A stretch of DNA of 64,000 bases from Mesorhizobium sp. YM1C-6-2 (GCF_003666685.1 NZ_RCIZ01000002.1:268501-332500), one strand, 5' to 3'. Counted from the stretch's first letter, positions 40,717-50,370 are shown. The notes: generated by a model from the sequence alone, not told the origin. Made by a program: numbers and translations.

Positions 40717-42171
40717 ATGGGCAAGGTAACAGGTTTTCTTGAAATCGACCGGCAGGTGCACAAGTACCAGCCGGCCTCCGACCGCATCCGGCATTTTAAG
40801 GAATTCACGCTGCCGATGTCGGACAAGGAGGTCGAGAAACAGGCCGCCCGCTGCATGGACTGCGGCATTCCGTTCTGCCACGGCCCGACGGGTTGCCCGG
40901 TCCACAACCAGATCCCGGACTGGAACGACCTCGTCTACAATGGCGACTGGGACGCTGCGATCCGCAACCTCCACTCGACCAACAATTTCCCGGAATGGAC
41001 CGGCCGCATCTGTCCCGCGCCCTGCGAGGAAGCCTGCACGCTGAACCTTGAGGACATCCCCGTCGCCATCAAGACGGTGGAACAGGCGATCGCCGACAAG
41101 GCCTATGAGACCGGCTACATCCGGCCGCATCCGGCGCAGAGCAAGACCGGCAGGCGCGTGGCGATCATCGGCTCGGGTCCGGCGGGCATGGCCGCCGCGC
41201 AGCAGCTCGGCCGCGCCGGCCACGACGTGCATGTCTACGAACGCGAGACCAAGCCCGGTGGGCTGATGCGCTTCGGCATCCCTGACTTCAAGATGGAGAA
41301 GCGCTACATCGACGCCCGCGTGAAGCAGATGGAAGGCGAGGGCGTCACCTTCTTCTGCGGCGTCAATGTCGGCGTCGACAAACCTGTGACCGAGCTTCTC
41401 GCGGAATATGACGCGGTGCTCTATTGCGGCGGCTCCGAGACGCCGCGCGCGGCCGGCATCCCTGGCGACGATCTCGACGGCGTGCACGATGCGATGCCCT
41501 ATCTCGTGCAGCAGAACAAGCGCGTCGGCGGCGAGGACATCCAGTCGACCGCCTGGCCGGAGAAGCCGATCCTCGCCGGCGGCATGCATGTCGTGGTGGT
41601 CGGCGGCGGCGACACGGCGTCGGACTGCGTCGGCACCGCCTTCCGCCAGGGGGCCGTACGCGTCACCCAGCTCGACATCCGCCCACAGCCGCCGGAGAAG
41701 GAGAACAAGCTCGCCGTCTGGCCCTATTGGGCGACCAAGATGCGGACCTCGTCCAGCCAGGCCGAAGGCGCGGAGCGGGAGTTCCAGGTGGCGACGCTCG
41801 AATTCATCGGCGAAGAGGGGCAACTCACCGGTGTCAAGTGCTGCGAAGTCGACGATGGGCGCAAGCCGATCGCCGGCACCGAATTCGTCATCCGCGCCGA
41901 CCTCGCCTTCATCGCCATCGGCTTCGCCGGTCCGATATCGGGTGGCGTGACCAAGGAGCTCGACGGCCAGATGAAGCTCGTCACTGACAGCCGCCGCTCG
42001 CTCAACGTCGCCGCCAACGACCGCGACTACCGCACCAGCGTCGACAGGCTCTGGGCGGCGGGCGACGTGCGCCGGGGCCAGTCGCTTGTCGTCTGGGCGA
42101 TCCGCGAAGGCCGCCAGGCCGCCCGCGCCATCGACGAAGCGCTGATGGGGTCGACCGTCCTGCCGGCCTAA
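40717..42171 (+). CDS. gltD: Glutamate synthase (NADPH), small subunit
   Basis: 484 residues. N-terminal Fe-S cluster cysteines are in [16 protein letters not shown] and [11 protein letters not shown]. The first Rossmann motif is [18 protein letters not shown] and a second nucleotide-binding motif, [15 protein letters not shown], binds NADPH. The C-terminus has [25 protein letters not shown]. It feeds electrons from NADPH to GltB. The ATG is unambiguous because the preceding gltB stop is 184 bases away. Confidence 0.97.
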   Translation: MGKVTGFLEIDRQVHKYQPASDRIRHFKEFTLPMSDKEVEKQAARCMDCGIPFCHGPTGCPVHNQIPDWNDLVYNGDWDAAIRNLHSTNNFPEWTGRICPAPCEEACTLNLEDIPVAIKTVEQAIADKAYETGYIRPHPAQSKTGRRVAIIGSGPAGMAAAQQLGRAGHDVHVYERETKPGGLMRFGIPDFKMEKRYIDARVKQMEGEGVTFFCGVNVGVDKPVTELLAEYDAVLYCGGSETPRAAGIPGDDLDGVHDAMPYLVQQNKRVGGEDIQSTAWPEKPILAGGMHVVVVGGGDTASDCVGTAFRQGAVRVTQLDIRPQPPEKENKLAVWPYWATKMRTSSSQAEGAEREFQVATLEFIGEEGQLTGVKCCEVDDGRKPIAGTEFVIRADLAFIAIGFAGPISGGVTKELDGQMKLVTDSRRSLNVAANDRDYRTSVDRLWAAGDVRRGQSLVVWAIREGRQAARAIDEALMGSTVLPA

Positions 42172-42182
42172 GCGACCTCTTT

Positions 42183-42232
42183 CCTCTCTCTGTTTACGGG
42201 GAGAGGATGCCGGCAGGCAGGTGAGGGGCAGC
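42183..42232. repeat. Dispersed rhizobial palindromic repeat
   Basis: CCTCTC...GGGGAGAGG followed by ATGCCGGCAGGCAGGTGAGGGG. This matches a repeat type I know as frequent between Mesorhizobium-like genes. It lies directly after gltD and may end or stabilise its mRNA. Confidence 0.6.
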
Positions 42233-42268
42233 ACGAACCTGTCCGGCTTCGGCGTTCCTGACCGCTCC

Positions 42269-42303
42269 GTCATTCCGGGTTCCGCTTCGCGCCCTGGGAT
42301 GAC
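42269..42303. repeat. Dispersed palindromic repeat (GTCAT...ATGAC type)
   Basis: GTCATTCCGGG at 42269 and CCCTGGGATGAC ending at 42303 form an imperfect palindrome around a TTCCGCTTCGCG centre, a form common in alphaproteobacterial intergenic DNA. Confidence 0.55.
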
Positions 42304-42559
42304 TTACGTCTTGGGGTCTGTCAGGAGTTGTCAGGAATATCTTCCTGCGTTTTCCACGCCCCCAAAACCTCCCTCATACTCGTCGTCAGCAGCTTGCTTG
42401 TGGGAACGGGTGTGCACGACCGGCATCCAGGCAAGTGTGGCGCTGGATCGCGTCCCGTGTTGGTCACACGGGCGGCTCCGGTCCCGATGCTGGCCTGCGC
42501 GCCCGCTCCTCCAGCCTATCGGAAGGGGATGGGCCGGGCACGGCACCGGGAAAAACGCC

Positions 42560-42619
42560 GGCGGCGCATGGCTGCGCGTCAACTAGATTACTTAGAAGAC
42601 GTCGCAGCCATGCGCCGCC
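42560..42619. other. Long perfect inverted repeat upstream of flhA
   Basis: A 17-bp perfect arm GGCGGCGCATGGCTGCG (42560-42576) with its complement at 42603-42619. After a one-base bulge the stem continues 4 bp (42577-42580 with 42598-42601), leaving a 17-base AT-rich loop. No T-run follows. A smaller hairpin GCGTGGC/GCCACGC is at 42649-42666. This could be a structured RNA, a recombination site or a repeat element. Confidence 0.65.
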
Positions 42620-42784
42620 TCCCACAATGGCCAGACTGCGAAAGCAGGGCGTGGCGATGGCCACGCATACCTGGAGACAGGAGGGTTTCGCATGAGCAGG
42701 TCCGCCCGCAGCCTTCACGCAAGCTTGGGCGTCTAGCCTGATCGCACCTGCGCCTGCGCGGGCCGTTTGCGATTGGACTGAGAC

Positions 42785-44872
42785 ATGGCGATCACGGAGA
42801 CAGTCGGCACCGAACCGGCAGCCAGGAACGGCCGCGACGTCTTCTTCGCGCTCGGCATCGTCGTTATCCTGGCGGTGCTGTTCCTGCCGATCCCGGCCTT
42901 CCTGATCGACGTCGGCCTCGCCTTCTCGATCGCGCTCTCGGTGCTCATCCTGATGGTGGCGCTGTGGATCGCGCGGCCGCTCGACTTCTCGTCCTTCCCG
43001 ACGATCCTGCTCATCGCCACGATGCTCAGGCTTTCGCTCAACATCGCGACGACGCGCATGATCCTGTCGCACGGTAACGAGGGCACGCACGCCGCCGGCT
43101 ATGTGATCTCCGGCTTCTCGAACCTGGTGATGTCGGGCGACTTCGTCATCGGCCTGATCGTGTTCATGATCCTGATCATCGTGAACTTCATCGTCATCAC
43201 CAAGGGCGCGACGCGCATCGCGGAGGTGGGCGCGCGCTTCACCCTCGACGCCATCCCCGGCAAGCAGATGTCGATCGACGCCGATCTCTCCGCCGGCGTC
43301 ATCGACGACAAGACGGCGCAGCTTCGCCGCCGCGAACTGGAAGAGGAAAGCTCGTTCTTCGGCTCGATGGACGGCGCCTCGAAATTCGTGCGCGGCGACG
43401 CCATCGCCGGCCTCATCATCACCTTCATCAACATCGTCGGCGGCATCATCATCGGCTATTTCCGCCACGGCATGGACCTCGCGCATGCTTCCGACGTCTT
43501 CATAAAACTGTCGGTCGGCGATGGCCTCGTCACGCAGATCCCGGCGCTCATCGTCTCGCTCGCCGCAGGCCTGCTCGTTTCCAAGGGCGGCACGCGCGGC
43601 TCCGCAGAGAAGGCGGTGTTCGGCCAGCTCGGCGCCTATCCGCGCGCGCTCTATGTCGCCGCCCTGCTGCTCCTCCTGCTGTCGCTGATGCCCGGCCTGC
43701 CGATGTTTCCCTTCGTGGCGCTCGCCGGCGCGATGGCTGCGCTGGCCTACATCGTGCCGCTGCAGCAGAACCGCCGCACGGCAGCGGTAGAAGCGAAGAA
43801 GGACCAGGAAGCCGCCGCCAAGGCCGACGAGGAGAAGAACTCGGTCAAGGCTTCGCTCGCCACCGCCGAGATCGAACTCCTCATCGGCAAGCAGCTCTCG
43901 ACCAAGCTCATCGTCGCGCATCAGGAACTCGCCTTCCGCATGTCGAAGATGCGCAAGAAATTCGCCCAGCAATACGGTTTCGTCGTGCCTGAGGTGAAGC
44001 TGACCGACGATTTCGCGATTCCCTCAAAGAGCTACCAGATCAAGGTCCACGGCACCGTCGTCGCCGAGCATGCCATGCGCGTCGGCGAGATCATGGTGCT
44101 GCTCGGCAATCGTCCGGCGCCAGAGATTCCCGGTGAGGAAGTCCGCGAGCCCGCCTTCGGCATGCGCGCCTGGTCGGTGCCGGAGATGTTCTCGGAGGAT
44201 CTGAAGCGCGAGCAGTACACTTTCGCCGACAACATGTCGGTGCTCCTGACTCACCTCTCCGAGGTGATCCGCAACAACCTGCCGCAGCTTCTGTCCTACA
44301 AGGACATGAAGGCGCTGCTCGACCGGCAGGACCCGGAATACAAGAAGCTCGCCGACGAGATCTGCACCTCGCACATCACCTATCCCGGCCTGCAGGCGGT
44401 GCTGAAGCTGCTGCTTGCCGAGCGCGTCTCGATCCGCAACCTCCACCTCATCATCGAGGCGATCGCCGAGATCGCGCCGCATGTCCGCCGCACCGAGCAG
44501 ATCGTCGAGCATGTGCGCATCCGCATGGCGCAGCAGATCTGCGGCGACCTTTCCGAGGGCGGCGTGCTCAAGGTGCTGCGCCTCGGCAACCGCTGGGATC
44601 TCGCCTTCCACCAGGCGCTGAAGCGCGACGCCAAGGGCGAGGTGCGCGAGTTCGACATCGATCCGCGCCAGCTTGAGGAATTCGGGCAGGACGCTTCCAA
44701 GGCCATCCGCGCGCAGCTCGACGCCGGCGAGCGTTTCGTGATGGTCACCGCGCCCGACGCACGGCCCTATGTGCGCATGATCATCGAGCGCCTGTTCCCG
44801 ACGCTGCCGGTGCTCTCCCATGTCGAGATCGCCAAGGGCGTCGAGTTGCGCATCCTCGGGACCATTTCGTGA
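42785..44872 (+). CDS. flhA: Flagellar biosynthesis protein FlhA
   Basis: 695 residues. The N-terminal half has about eight membrane segments with the family FHIPEP-type region ([42 protein letters not shown]); the C-terminal half is the cytoplasmic ring domain that receives export substrates. It is part of the flagellar type III export gate. Its stop overlaps the fliR GTG start, so the two are coupled. In rhizobia it commonly leads this right end of the flagellar cluster. Confidence 0.97.
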   Translation: MAITETVGTEPAARNGRDVFFALGIVVILAVLFLPIPAFLIDVGLAFSIALSVLILMVALWIARPLDFSSFPTILLIATMLRLSLNIATTRMILSHGNEGTHAAGYVISGFSNLVMSGDFVIGLIVFMILIIVNFIVITKGATRIAEVGARFTLDAIPGKQMSIDADLSAGVIDDKTAQLRRRELEEESSFFGSMDGASKFVRGDAIAGLIITFINIVGGIIIGYFRHGMDLAHASDVFIKLSVGDGLVTQIPALIVSLAAGLLVSKGGTRGSAEKAVFGQLGAYPRALYVAALLLLLLSLMPGLPMFPFVALAGAMAALAYIVPLQQNRRTAAVEAKKDQEAAAKADEEKNSVKASLATAEIELLIGKQLSTKLIVAHQELAFRMSKMRKKFAQQYGFVVPEVKLTDDFAIPSKSYQIKVHGTVVAEHAMRVGEIMVLLGNRPAPEIPGEEVREPAFGMRAWSVPEMFSEDLKREQYTFADNMSVLLTHLSEVIRNNLPQLLSYKDMKALLDRQDPEYKKLADEICTSHITYPGLQAVLKLLLAERVSIRNLHLIIEAIAEIAPHVRRTEQIVEHVRIRMAQQICGDLSEGGVLKVLRLGNRWDLAFHQALKRDAKGEVREFDIDPRQLEEFGQDASKAIRAQLDAGERFVMVTAPDARPYVRMIIERLFPTLPVLSHVEIAKGVELRILGTIS

Positions 44873-45621
44873 CCGCGACGGTCGAAGGCGCGGTCATCGC
44901 CGCGTTCCTCGCCTTCTGCCGTATCGGCGCCTGCTTCCTGGTGATGCCCGGCCTGTCCTCGGTGCGGGTGCCGATGCAGATCCGCCTGTTCGTCGCGCTC
45001 GCCGCCACCGGCGGCCTGCTCGTTCTCCTGTGGGACCAGATCTATCCCTATGTCGACCGCCGGCCCGGCGTGCTGGTGCCGCGCATCGTCTCCGAGCTTC
45101 TGATCGGGGTGCTGATCGGGCTCCTGGCGCGGCTCTATATCCTCGCCCTGCAATTCATAGGCGCGGCGATCGCCATGCTGGTCGGATATGGCGGCATGAG
45201 CGGCCCCGGCATCGAGGACGGCGAGCCCCAGGCGGCGCTCGGCGCCATCATCTCCTTTTCCGCGCTGCTCCTGCTTTTCATCTTCGACTTCCACCACGAG
45301 ATCATCCGCGCGCTCGTCGCCTCCTATCAGATCGCGCCGCTCGACGTGCTCTTCAATCCGCAGTCGGCCCTGATCGACGTCACCGACACGCTGTCGGAAA
45401 GCTTTCTCGTCGTGCTGAGGCTCGGCAGCCCCTTCGTCGCCTATTCGCTGCTGGTCAATCTGACGATCGGCTTCGTCAACAAGCTCGTCCCGCAGATCCC
45501 CGTCTATTTCATCTCGCTGCCCTTCGTCATCGCGGCGGGCCTCATCATCTTCTACTTCGCCATCGGCACCATGCTCAGCCTGTTCGCCGACGGTTTCGTC
45601 GACATCACCATCGGGAGGTGA
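44869..45621 (+). CDS. fliR: Flagellar biosynthesis protein FliR
   Basis: 250 residues, starting at GTG 44869 within the flhA stop overlap (GTGA). It has about six membrane segments; the family features include [23 protein letters not shown], an [15 protein letters not shown] segment, and a C-terminal [17 protein letters not shown]. It is part of the export gate with FliP, FliQ, FlhA and FlhB. The following small gene starts 3 bases after its stop. Confidence 0.93.
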   Translation: MTATVEGAVIAAFLAFCRIGACFLVMPGLSSVRVPMQIRLFVALAATGGLLVLLWDQIYPYVDRRPGVLVPRIVSELLIGVLIGLLARLYILALQFIGAAIAMLVGYGGMSGPGIEDGEPQAALGAIISFSALLLLFIFDFHHEIIRALVASYQIAPLDVLFNPQSALIDVTDTLSESFLVVLRLGSPFVAYSLLVNLTIGFVNKLVPQIPVYFISLPFVIAAGLIIFYFAIGTMLSLFADGFVDITIGR

Positions 45622-45624
45622 GCT

Positions 45625-46017
45625 TTGACCGATCGGGTGAAGCGGCTGAAGAAACTTCTCACGCTGCAGGAGCAGCTCAAGGCCATGCACGAGCTTCGCC
45701 ATGCCGGCTTCGTCGCCGGAGCCCTCGCGGCGAAGGAGGAGGCGGCCGAGATCGTCGACCGTTTCAACGCCGACGATTCCCTGTCGGGCCTCTTTCCCGA
45801 AGTCTACAACCGCCGCATCGGCCAGGCCTTGTCGCGTGAGGAGACGAACACGAGGCTGGCGACCGGCGAGGCGGCGAAGGTCGCGACCGCGACGGCGCGC
45901 ACCAACATGGTCGAGCGGAACTATCGGGAAGCGCGCGCCGCCGACGAGCGGGAGCGCGGCGACCGCGAAAGGTTGGAGATCATCGGCCAGCGCCTGAGCA
46001 GCAAGGCTGCCAAGTAA
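45625..46017 (+). CDS. FliJ-like coiled-coil flagellar protein
   Basis: 130 residues from TTG 45625. Charged and helical throughout, with heptad-like spacing (VKRLKKLLTLQEQLKAMHEL at the start; RNYREARAADERERGDRERLEIIG at the end). It resembles FliJ in size and coiled-coil character and lies where rhizobia have a small conserved gene after fliR. FliJ helps the export ATPase and chaperones; that role is inferred from context and not from motif. Confidence 0.55.
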   Translation: MTDRVKRLKKLLTLQEQLKAMHELRHAGFVAGALAAKEEAAEIVDRFNADDSLSGLFPEVYNRRIGQALSREETNTRLATGEAAKVATATARTNMVERNYREARAADERERGDRERLEIIGQRLSSKAAK

Positions 46018-46072
46018 GGCTGCCACAAGCTTGCCGGTTCATGATCGGCATCGAGGAAACGGGAACGGCATC

Positions 46073-46639
46073 TTGCCCATCTCTGCGCCGAACACTGTAG
46101 CACTGGACGTCATGCGCTCGCCCGCGCTGCCCGACATCGCGGCCGCGCGCGCCGAGATCGCGCGCCGGTCGGACGCCGCGGCGAATGCCACGTTCAGCGC
46201 CGAAGCCAAGGCGGAAACCGCAACAACGCCCGCAGCCGGCCCGACCGCCACGCCGGAGACGTTCCGGCGTTTCGAGGCAATGGTGCTGCAGACCTTCATC
46301 CAGAACATGTTGCCGAAGGACGGTGCGGCCGTCTACGGCAAGGGCATGGCGGGCGACATGTGGAAGTCCATGCTCGCCGAGAAGGTGGCGACCGTCGTGG
46401 CGGAGCGCGGCGGCATAGGCATCGCCGACCGCCTGCTCAGCGCACGCTACACAGCCGACGCAAAGCCGGCAGCCGCTACAGAAACGGCCAGCGGCCCGGT
46501 CGACGCCGGACGGGAAATCCACGATCCGTCGCGGATAGCACCAGCCGTCCTCGACCGCATGCAGCACTCATTGTCCGAGCTGCTGACCGAAGCGGCAGCC
46601 ATGCCTGCCAATGACGAAGTTCAGTTCACGAACGGATAG
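46073..46639 (+). CDS. FlgJ-like rod-binding protein
   Basis: 188 residues with start at TTG 46073 behind GAGGAAACGGGAA; TTG 46031 is an alternative. Residues about 60-125 (FRRFEAMVLQTFIQNMLPKDG, GKGMAGDMWKSMLAEKVA, GIGIADRLL) form the rod-binding domain of FlgJ. The muramidase domain of enterobacterial FlgJ is absent, as in other alphaproteobacteria. It would cap or chaperone the growing rod in the periplasm. Confidence 0.8.
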   Translation: MPISAPNTVALDVMRSPALPDIAAARAEIARRSDAAANATFSAEAKAETATTPAAGPTATPETFRRFEAMVLQTFIQNMLPKDGAAVYGKGMAGDMWKSMLAEKVATVVAERGGIGIADRLLSARYTADAKPAAATETASGPVDAGREIHDPSRIAPAVLDRMQHSLSELLTEAAAMPANDEVQFTNG

Positions 46640-46644
46640 AGCCG

Positions 46645-47067
46645 ATGTCCTTTTACACGCCTGAAATCCAGAACCCGGGCCAGAGTCTCGCCCTCCGTCC
46701 TGGCATCGAGCAGACCGTGCCGGCGATCAATCTCGGCGCGCTCATCGGGCGCATCGAGGAGGCGATCTCGGAAGAAACGGCGGCGATCCGCACCGACATC
46801 GACTTCGACATCAAGGCATCGAACGCGAGGAAGAGCCGTTATCTCTACGAGCTCACCCGCGCCCTGAAGGGAGCCCGCGAAGGCAACGTGCCGGCCGAGC
46901 ACCGCGACGGCCTGATCCGGCTGCGCAACAAGCTCGCCGACAACGAGGCGGCGATCCGCGCCCATCTTTCCGCCGTCAACGAGGTGGCGACGCTGATGCA
47001 GAACGTCATCCAGCATGCCGAGAACGACGGCACCTATTCGGCCGGCGAATTCGGGTACGGGCGGTGA
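46645..47067 (+). CDS. FlgN-like flagellar chaperone
   Basis: 140 residues. Mostly helical: IGRIEEAISEETAAIRTDIDFDI then RNKLADNEAAIRAHLSAVNEVATLMQNVIQHAENDG, which is the FlgN-type C-terminal helix. FlgN carries hook-filament junction proteins to the export gate. It starts 5 bases after the rod-binding gene and overlaps the next gene's GTG. Family call rests on the C-terminal half. Confidence 0.65.
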   Translation: MSFYTPEIQNPGQSLALRPGIEQTVPAINLGALIGRIEEAISEETAAIRTDIDFDIKASNARKSRYLYELTRALKGAREGNVPAEHRDGLIRLRNKLADNEAAIRAHLSAVNEVATLMQNVIQHAENDGTYSAGEFGYGR

Positions 47068-47600
47068 TCAAGTTCATCGCGGCCGCGATCTGGATCTGCG
47101 CCGTGACCATCGGCGCGGTGTTCTATTCCTTCCAGAGCGCCTCGGCCAGGATGGACGCGCCGGCGCCGCCGCCTCTGCTCGGCGGGCTCGACTACATCAA
47201 GACCGACATCGTTTCGGTCCCGGTGCTGCATGAGGGGCGGATCAACGGCTATTTCCTGACGCGCCTGGTCTACACGGTCGAGCCGGAGAAGGCGGCGAGG
47301 CTCTCGGTGCCGGCCGATGCGCTGATCGTCGACCAGGTCTATTCCTACATCTACGGAAATCCGGAACTCGATTTCGCCAGCCACGAAACGCTCGACCTCG
47401 ACGCGTTCCGGGACGGAATCCGCAAGAAGATCAACGAGAAGATCGGCGAGGACCTGATCCACGAAGTGCTGGTCGAGCAGGTCGACTTCCTGTCCAAGGA
47501 GGAGATCCGCGACAACACGATCCGCCGCAGGATGCAGTCGGGTTCGACCGCGCGGGAAATGGCGAAGGGCTTCAAGGAGCCGCCTGCGAAGTCGCATTGA
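47064..47600 (+). CDS. Putative membrane-anchored flagellar-cluster protein, function unknown
   Basis: 178 residues from GTG 47064, overlapping the upstream stop by 4 bases. One N-terminal membrane segment (residues 4-24) and then a periplasmic domain with DYIKTDIVSVPVLHEGRINGYFLTRLVYTVEP and a central KINEKIGEDLIHEVLVEQVDFLSKEEIRD. The layout (short cytoplasmic end, one segment, regulatory domain) is reminiscent of FliL but no FliL motif can be claimed. It ends the flagellar operon. Confidence 0.6.
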   Translation: MIKFIAAAIWICAVTIGAVFYSFQSASARMDAPAPPPLLGGLDYIKTDIVSVPVLHEGRINGYFLTRLVYTVEPEKAARLSVPADALIVDQVYSYIYGNPELDFASHETLDLDAFRDGIRKKINEKIGEDLIHEVLVEQVDFLSKEEIRDNTIRRRMQSGSTAREMAKGFKEPPAKSH

Positions 47601-47730
47601 CGTGCCCGGCCGCCTCACCCATGGTAACGCCCTGCCGGGCTTGAGGCGGCGCGCTTTCCGGCTATCTTCCCTGCAAGCCTCAGGGCCGCGACGCGGCCCG
47701 CACCGGCACGGAAACACGAGGAGATTTTCG

Positions 47731-48015
47731 ATGGGCGTCCAAGCGATCGTGGACCAGATCAAGCCGAAAGTGGAGAGCGCGGGCTTCGAGCGCTCGGTGA
47801 AGTTCGACACCGGGCAGGACGGAGTGATCGTGATCGACGGCGCGACGATCTCGACCGCCGACCAGGAAACCGACTGCACGATCAAGCTGTCGCTGTCCGA
47901 CCTCGAGGACATGATCTCGGGCGAGCTCAACCCGACGACCGCCTTCATGACCGGAAAGATCAAGATCGAGGGCGACATGTCGGTCGCCATGGCGCTCAGC
48001 CAGCTGATCGGCTGA
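47731..48015 (+). CDS. SCP2 sterol-binding domain protein
   Basis: 94 residues from ATG 47731 (GAGGAG upstream). The single domain runs VDQIKPKVESAGFERSVKFDTG, CTIKLSLSDLEDMISGELNPTTAFMTGKIKIEGDMSVAMALSQLIG, which is the complete small SCP2 fold. It binds a lipid or fatty acyl group in a hydrophobic tunnel; cellular role unknown. It stands alone, convergent with the GNAT gene 31 bases away. Confidence 0.88.
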   Translation: MGVQAIVDQIKPKVESAGFERSVKFDTGQDGVIVIDGATISTADQETDCTIKLSLSDLEDMISGELNPTTAFMTGKIKIEGDMSVAMALSQLIG

Positions 48016-48046
48016 GCGCTCTCAAGCCATTGCAGGAAAAGGCTTT

Positions 48047-48625
48047 TCAGGCCGCTGCGGCGACGCGTGCGGCCTTTGACTTGCGGCCGGTGGCCTTCAG
48101 CGTGCCGGCGGCGTCGTCGAGTGCACCGGGCACGAGCTCCAGCGCCAGGAAGCGGTGGCGCTCGTAGGGGCCGGGCATGGAAAGCGCGCCCGTCTTCTCG
48201 GCCGAGAAGCCGAAACGGCCGTAATAGCCGGCGTCGCCGATCAGCAGGATCGCCTTGTGGCCGAGGCGCTTCGCCTCCGAAATCGCGTGCAGCATCAAGG
48301 CCTTGCCGATGCCGGCGCTCTTCAGATGGGGGTCGACCGCAAGCGGGCCGAGCAGCAGGGCAGGGCGGCCGTCGCCGGTTGCGACGTCCCACAGGCGGAC
48401 CGTACCGGCGAGATTTCCGTCCTCGCTGCGCGCGACGAAGGCCAGGCCCTCGGAGGGCCGCCGGCCGCGGCGCAGCTTCTGCGACGTTTTTCTCTTCCAG
48501 TTCAAGCCCATGGCGCGGCCAAGCAGCGCTTCGCGCGCTGCCGCGACGGCCGGCGACTGTTGGTCGATTTCCGCCGAGATGGCGAATGACACGGGAACTT
48601 TTTCAACGATTTCAGCGGTTTGCAT
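48047..48625 (-). CDS. GNAT-family N-acetyltransferase
   Basis: 192 residues from ATG 48625. The acetyl-CoA motif A is LLLGPLAVDPHLKSAGIGKALMLHAISEA, followed by GYYGRFGFSAE, the YhbS-like arrangement. An N-terminal segment of about 50 residues precedes the fold. The acceptor is unknown. It lies downstream of the decarboxylase on the same strand, past a palindrome (48717-48764) that may end the decarboxylase mRNA. Confidence 0.8.
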   Translation of the reverse strand: MQTAEIVEKVPVSFAISAEIDQQSPAVAAAREALLGRAMGLNWKRKTSQKLRRGRRPSEGLAFVARSEDGNLAGTVRLWDVATGDGRPALLLGPLAVDPHLKSAGIGKALMLHAISEAKRLGHKAILLIGDAGYYGRFGFSAEKTGALSMPGPYERHRFLALELVPGALDDAAGTLKATGRKSKAARVAAAA

Positions 48626-48716
48626 CTGTCCAATCCTGTGCGAGCAGCAGAATTTGTTCACAAGGACCGGAAGCCCGCGAAAACCGCAGGCTTCCGAAGT
48701 GATCTGAGGGTCCGCC

Positions 48717-48764
48717 GGGCATGATCACCCCGAAAACCGGTTTCCGGTCTTCGGGACGATGCCC
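48717..48764. repeat. Dispersed rhizobial palindromic repeat
   Basis: GGGCAT (48717-48722) / ATGCCC (48759-48764) enclose CCCGAA / TTCGGG around an AACCGGTTTCCGG centre. This matches a widespread rhizobial palindrome (ATGATC...CCGAAAACCGG). It sits 7 bases beyond the decarboxylase stop, where it may serve as a transcript end. Confidence 0.6.
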
Positions 48765-48770
48765 GACGCC

Positions 48771-49904
48771 TCAGATCACGTAGGATCGCAGCGGCTCGAA
48801 GCCGTTGAAGGCGACAGCCGAGTAGGTCGTCGTGTAGGCGCCCGTCCCCTCGATCAGCACCTCGTCGCCGATGGTGAGCGTCAGCGGCAGCGGGTAGGGC
48901 GCCTTCTCGTAGAGCACGTCGGCGGAATCGCAGGTCGGGCCGGCGAGCACGCAGGGTGCAACCTCGGCGCCGTCGCGCGGGGTCACGATCGGATAGCGGA
49001 TCGCCTCATCCATCGTCTCGGCGAGGCCGCCGAACTTGCCGATGTCGAGATAGACCCAGCGCACATTGTCGTTGTCGGCCTTCTTGGAGATGAGGACGAC
49101 TTCCGACTTGATGACGCCGGCGTTGCCGACCATGCCGCGGCCGGGCTCGATGATGGTCTCCGGGATGCGGTTGCCGAAATGCTTGCGCAGCGCGCCGAAG
49201 ATCGCCTGGCCGTAGGCCTGGGCGGCCGGCACGTCCTTCAGGTAGCGGGTCGGGAAGCCGCCGCCCATGTTGACCATCTTCAGGACGATGCCTTCCTCGG
49301 CAAGCGTCGCGAAGACGCGCTTGGCGTCGCCGAGCGCGCGGTCCCAGGCGGTCAGGTCGCACTGCTGCGAGCCGACATGGAAGGAGACGCCATAGGGGTC
49401 GAGGCCGAGCGCCCTGGCATGGCGCAGGACGTCGACGGCCATCGCCGGCACGCAGCCGAACTTGCGCGACAGCGGCCACTCGGCGCCTTCGCCGTCGGTC
49501 AGCACGCGGCAGAACACGCGGCTGCCCGGAGCAACGCGTGCGACCTTCTCCACCTCCTCGACGCAGTCGACGGCGAAGAGACGGATGCCGAGCGAGAAGG
49601 CACGGGCGATGTCCCGCTCCTTCTTGATTGTGTTGCCGAAGGAGATACGGTCTGCGGTTGCCCCCGCATCAAGCGCCATCTCAACTTCGGCAACGGACGC
49701 GGTGTCGAAGGAGGAGCCCATCGAAGCGAGCAGGCGCAGGATCTCGGGCGCAGGGTTCGCTTTCACCGCGTAATAGATCTTGGAATCGGGGAGAGCCTTC
49801 TCGAAGGCGCGGAAATTCTCGCGCACGACGTCGAGGTCGACGACGAGGCACGGTCCGTCCGGACGTCGGGTGGCGAGGAAGTCGAGGATGCGCTGGGTTG
49901 CCAT
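48771..49904 (-). CDS. Ornithine/lysine decarboxylase, eukaryotic-type fold (group IV)
   Basis: 377 residues from ATG 49904. The PLP Lys is Lys48 in YAVKAN, and the Cys325 in GPTCDSADV completes the active site at the dimer interface; FHVGSQ and GGGFP bind the cofactor phosphate. These enzymes make putrescine (or cadaverine) from ornithine (or lysine), feeding homospermidine synthesis in rhizobia. The 430-nt leader with speF-like position suggests regulation at RNA level. Substrate preference between ornithine and lysine cannot be settled here. Confidence 0.9.
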   Translation of the reverse strand: MATQRILDFLATRRPDGPCLVVDLDVVRENFRAFEKALPDSKIYYAVKANPAPEILRLLASMGSSFDTASVAEVEMALDAGATADRISFGNTIKKERDIARAFSLGIRLFAVDCVEEVEKVARVAPGSRVFCRVLTDGEGAEWPLSRKFGCVPAMAVDVLRHARALGLDPYGVSFHVGSQQCDLTAWDRALGDAKRVFATLAEEGIVLKMVNMGGGFPTRYLKDVPAAQAYGQAIFGALRKHFGNRIPETIIEPGRGMVGNAGVIKSEVVLISKKADNDNVRWVYLDIGKFGGLAETMDEAIRYPIVTPRDGAEVAPCVLAGPTCDSADVLYEKAPYPLPLTLTIGDEVLIEGTGAYTTTYSAVAFNGFEPLRSYVI

Positions 49905-50335
49905 CGGTCTCTCCATTCGCGCTTTCGCGCGCAAGCATGCTCATGCGCGCGGGCACTCGGGCCACGCGGCATGCGGTCAAACAAAGGCGGGACAGTCATC
50001 CATGGAACCAGCCGGTGGAGACACCGGAACCATGAAAAGCCGTCTCGCGGCGGTGAGCTGAAGCCTTGCCCGGCTCCTGCTCGCTTTGTCTGCCTTGGCT
50101 TGGATTGGGAGACCCGTTCCGCACTGCCGGCAATGAGGGTGTGCCTCTTCAGTAACCCCGGTTTTTGGACAACCGGGTGACACCAGAAAGGCCCGCACCG
50201 TCGTTGCTTCAAGACGTCCTCGGATATGCGGTTGGCCGCTCATCCGACCGGGTTCGTTACTCCCCGGGTACCGTCCCGATTACCTCGCCATTTCGAGGAT
50301 CGGGGGACGCCCACAGGCACGTGCGACTTTGGGCA
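49905..50335 (-). promoter_or_regulatory. Long structured leader of the decarboxylase gene, speF-type candidate
   Basis: From the promoter at 50342-50370 the minus-strand transcript has about 430 nt before the ATG. It contains a hairpin CCGGTG/CACCGG (50012-50027) flanked by a GGAACCA direct repeat and a GC-rich stem region just before the ribosome site (49920-49960). The alphaproteobacterial speF leader family lies upstream of ornithine decarboxylase genes and has about this length. Assignment rests on position, length and general structure, not on an alignment. Confidence 0.55.
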
Positions 50336-50341
50336 AGCGCG

Positions 50342-50370
50342 CATATAGAGATTCGCGCCGTCACAATCAA
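50342..50370 (-). promoter_or_regulatory. Candidate promoter of the decarboxylase
   Basis: Minus strand: TTGATT (50365-50370), 17-base spacer, TATATG (50342-50347). Start of transcription would be near 50335. Confidence 0.55.

Larger units (their letters stand above)
42172..42784. other. Gene-free 613-bp region between gltD and flhA
   Basis: No supported gene. It contains two dispersed palindromes (42183-42232, 42269-42303) and two strong hairpins (42560-42619, 42649-42666) described separately. The flhA promoter should lie in the last 120 bases; I cannot identify boxes with confidence. Confidence 0.5.

Noticed and set aside
42435..42695. Open frames across the long hairpin upstream of flhA
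   Set aside because: They are Arg/Ala-rich, lack a ribosome site and run through the inverted repeat in both directions.
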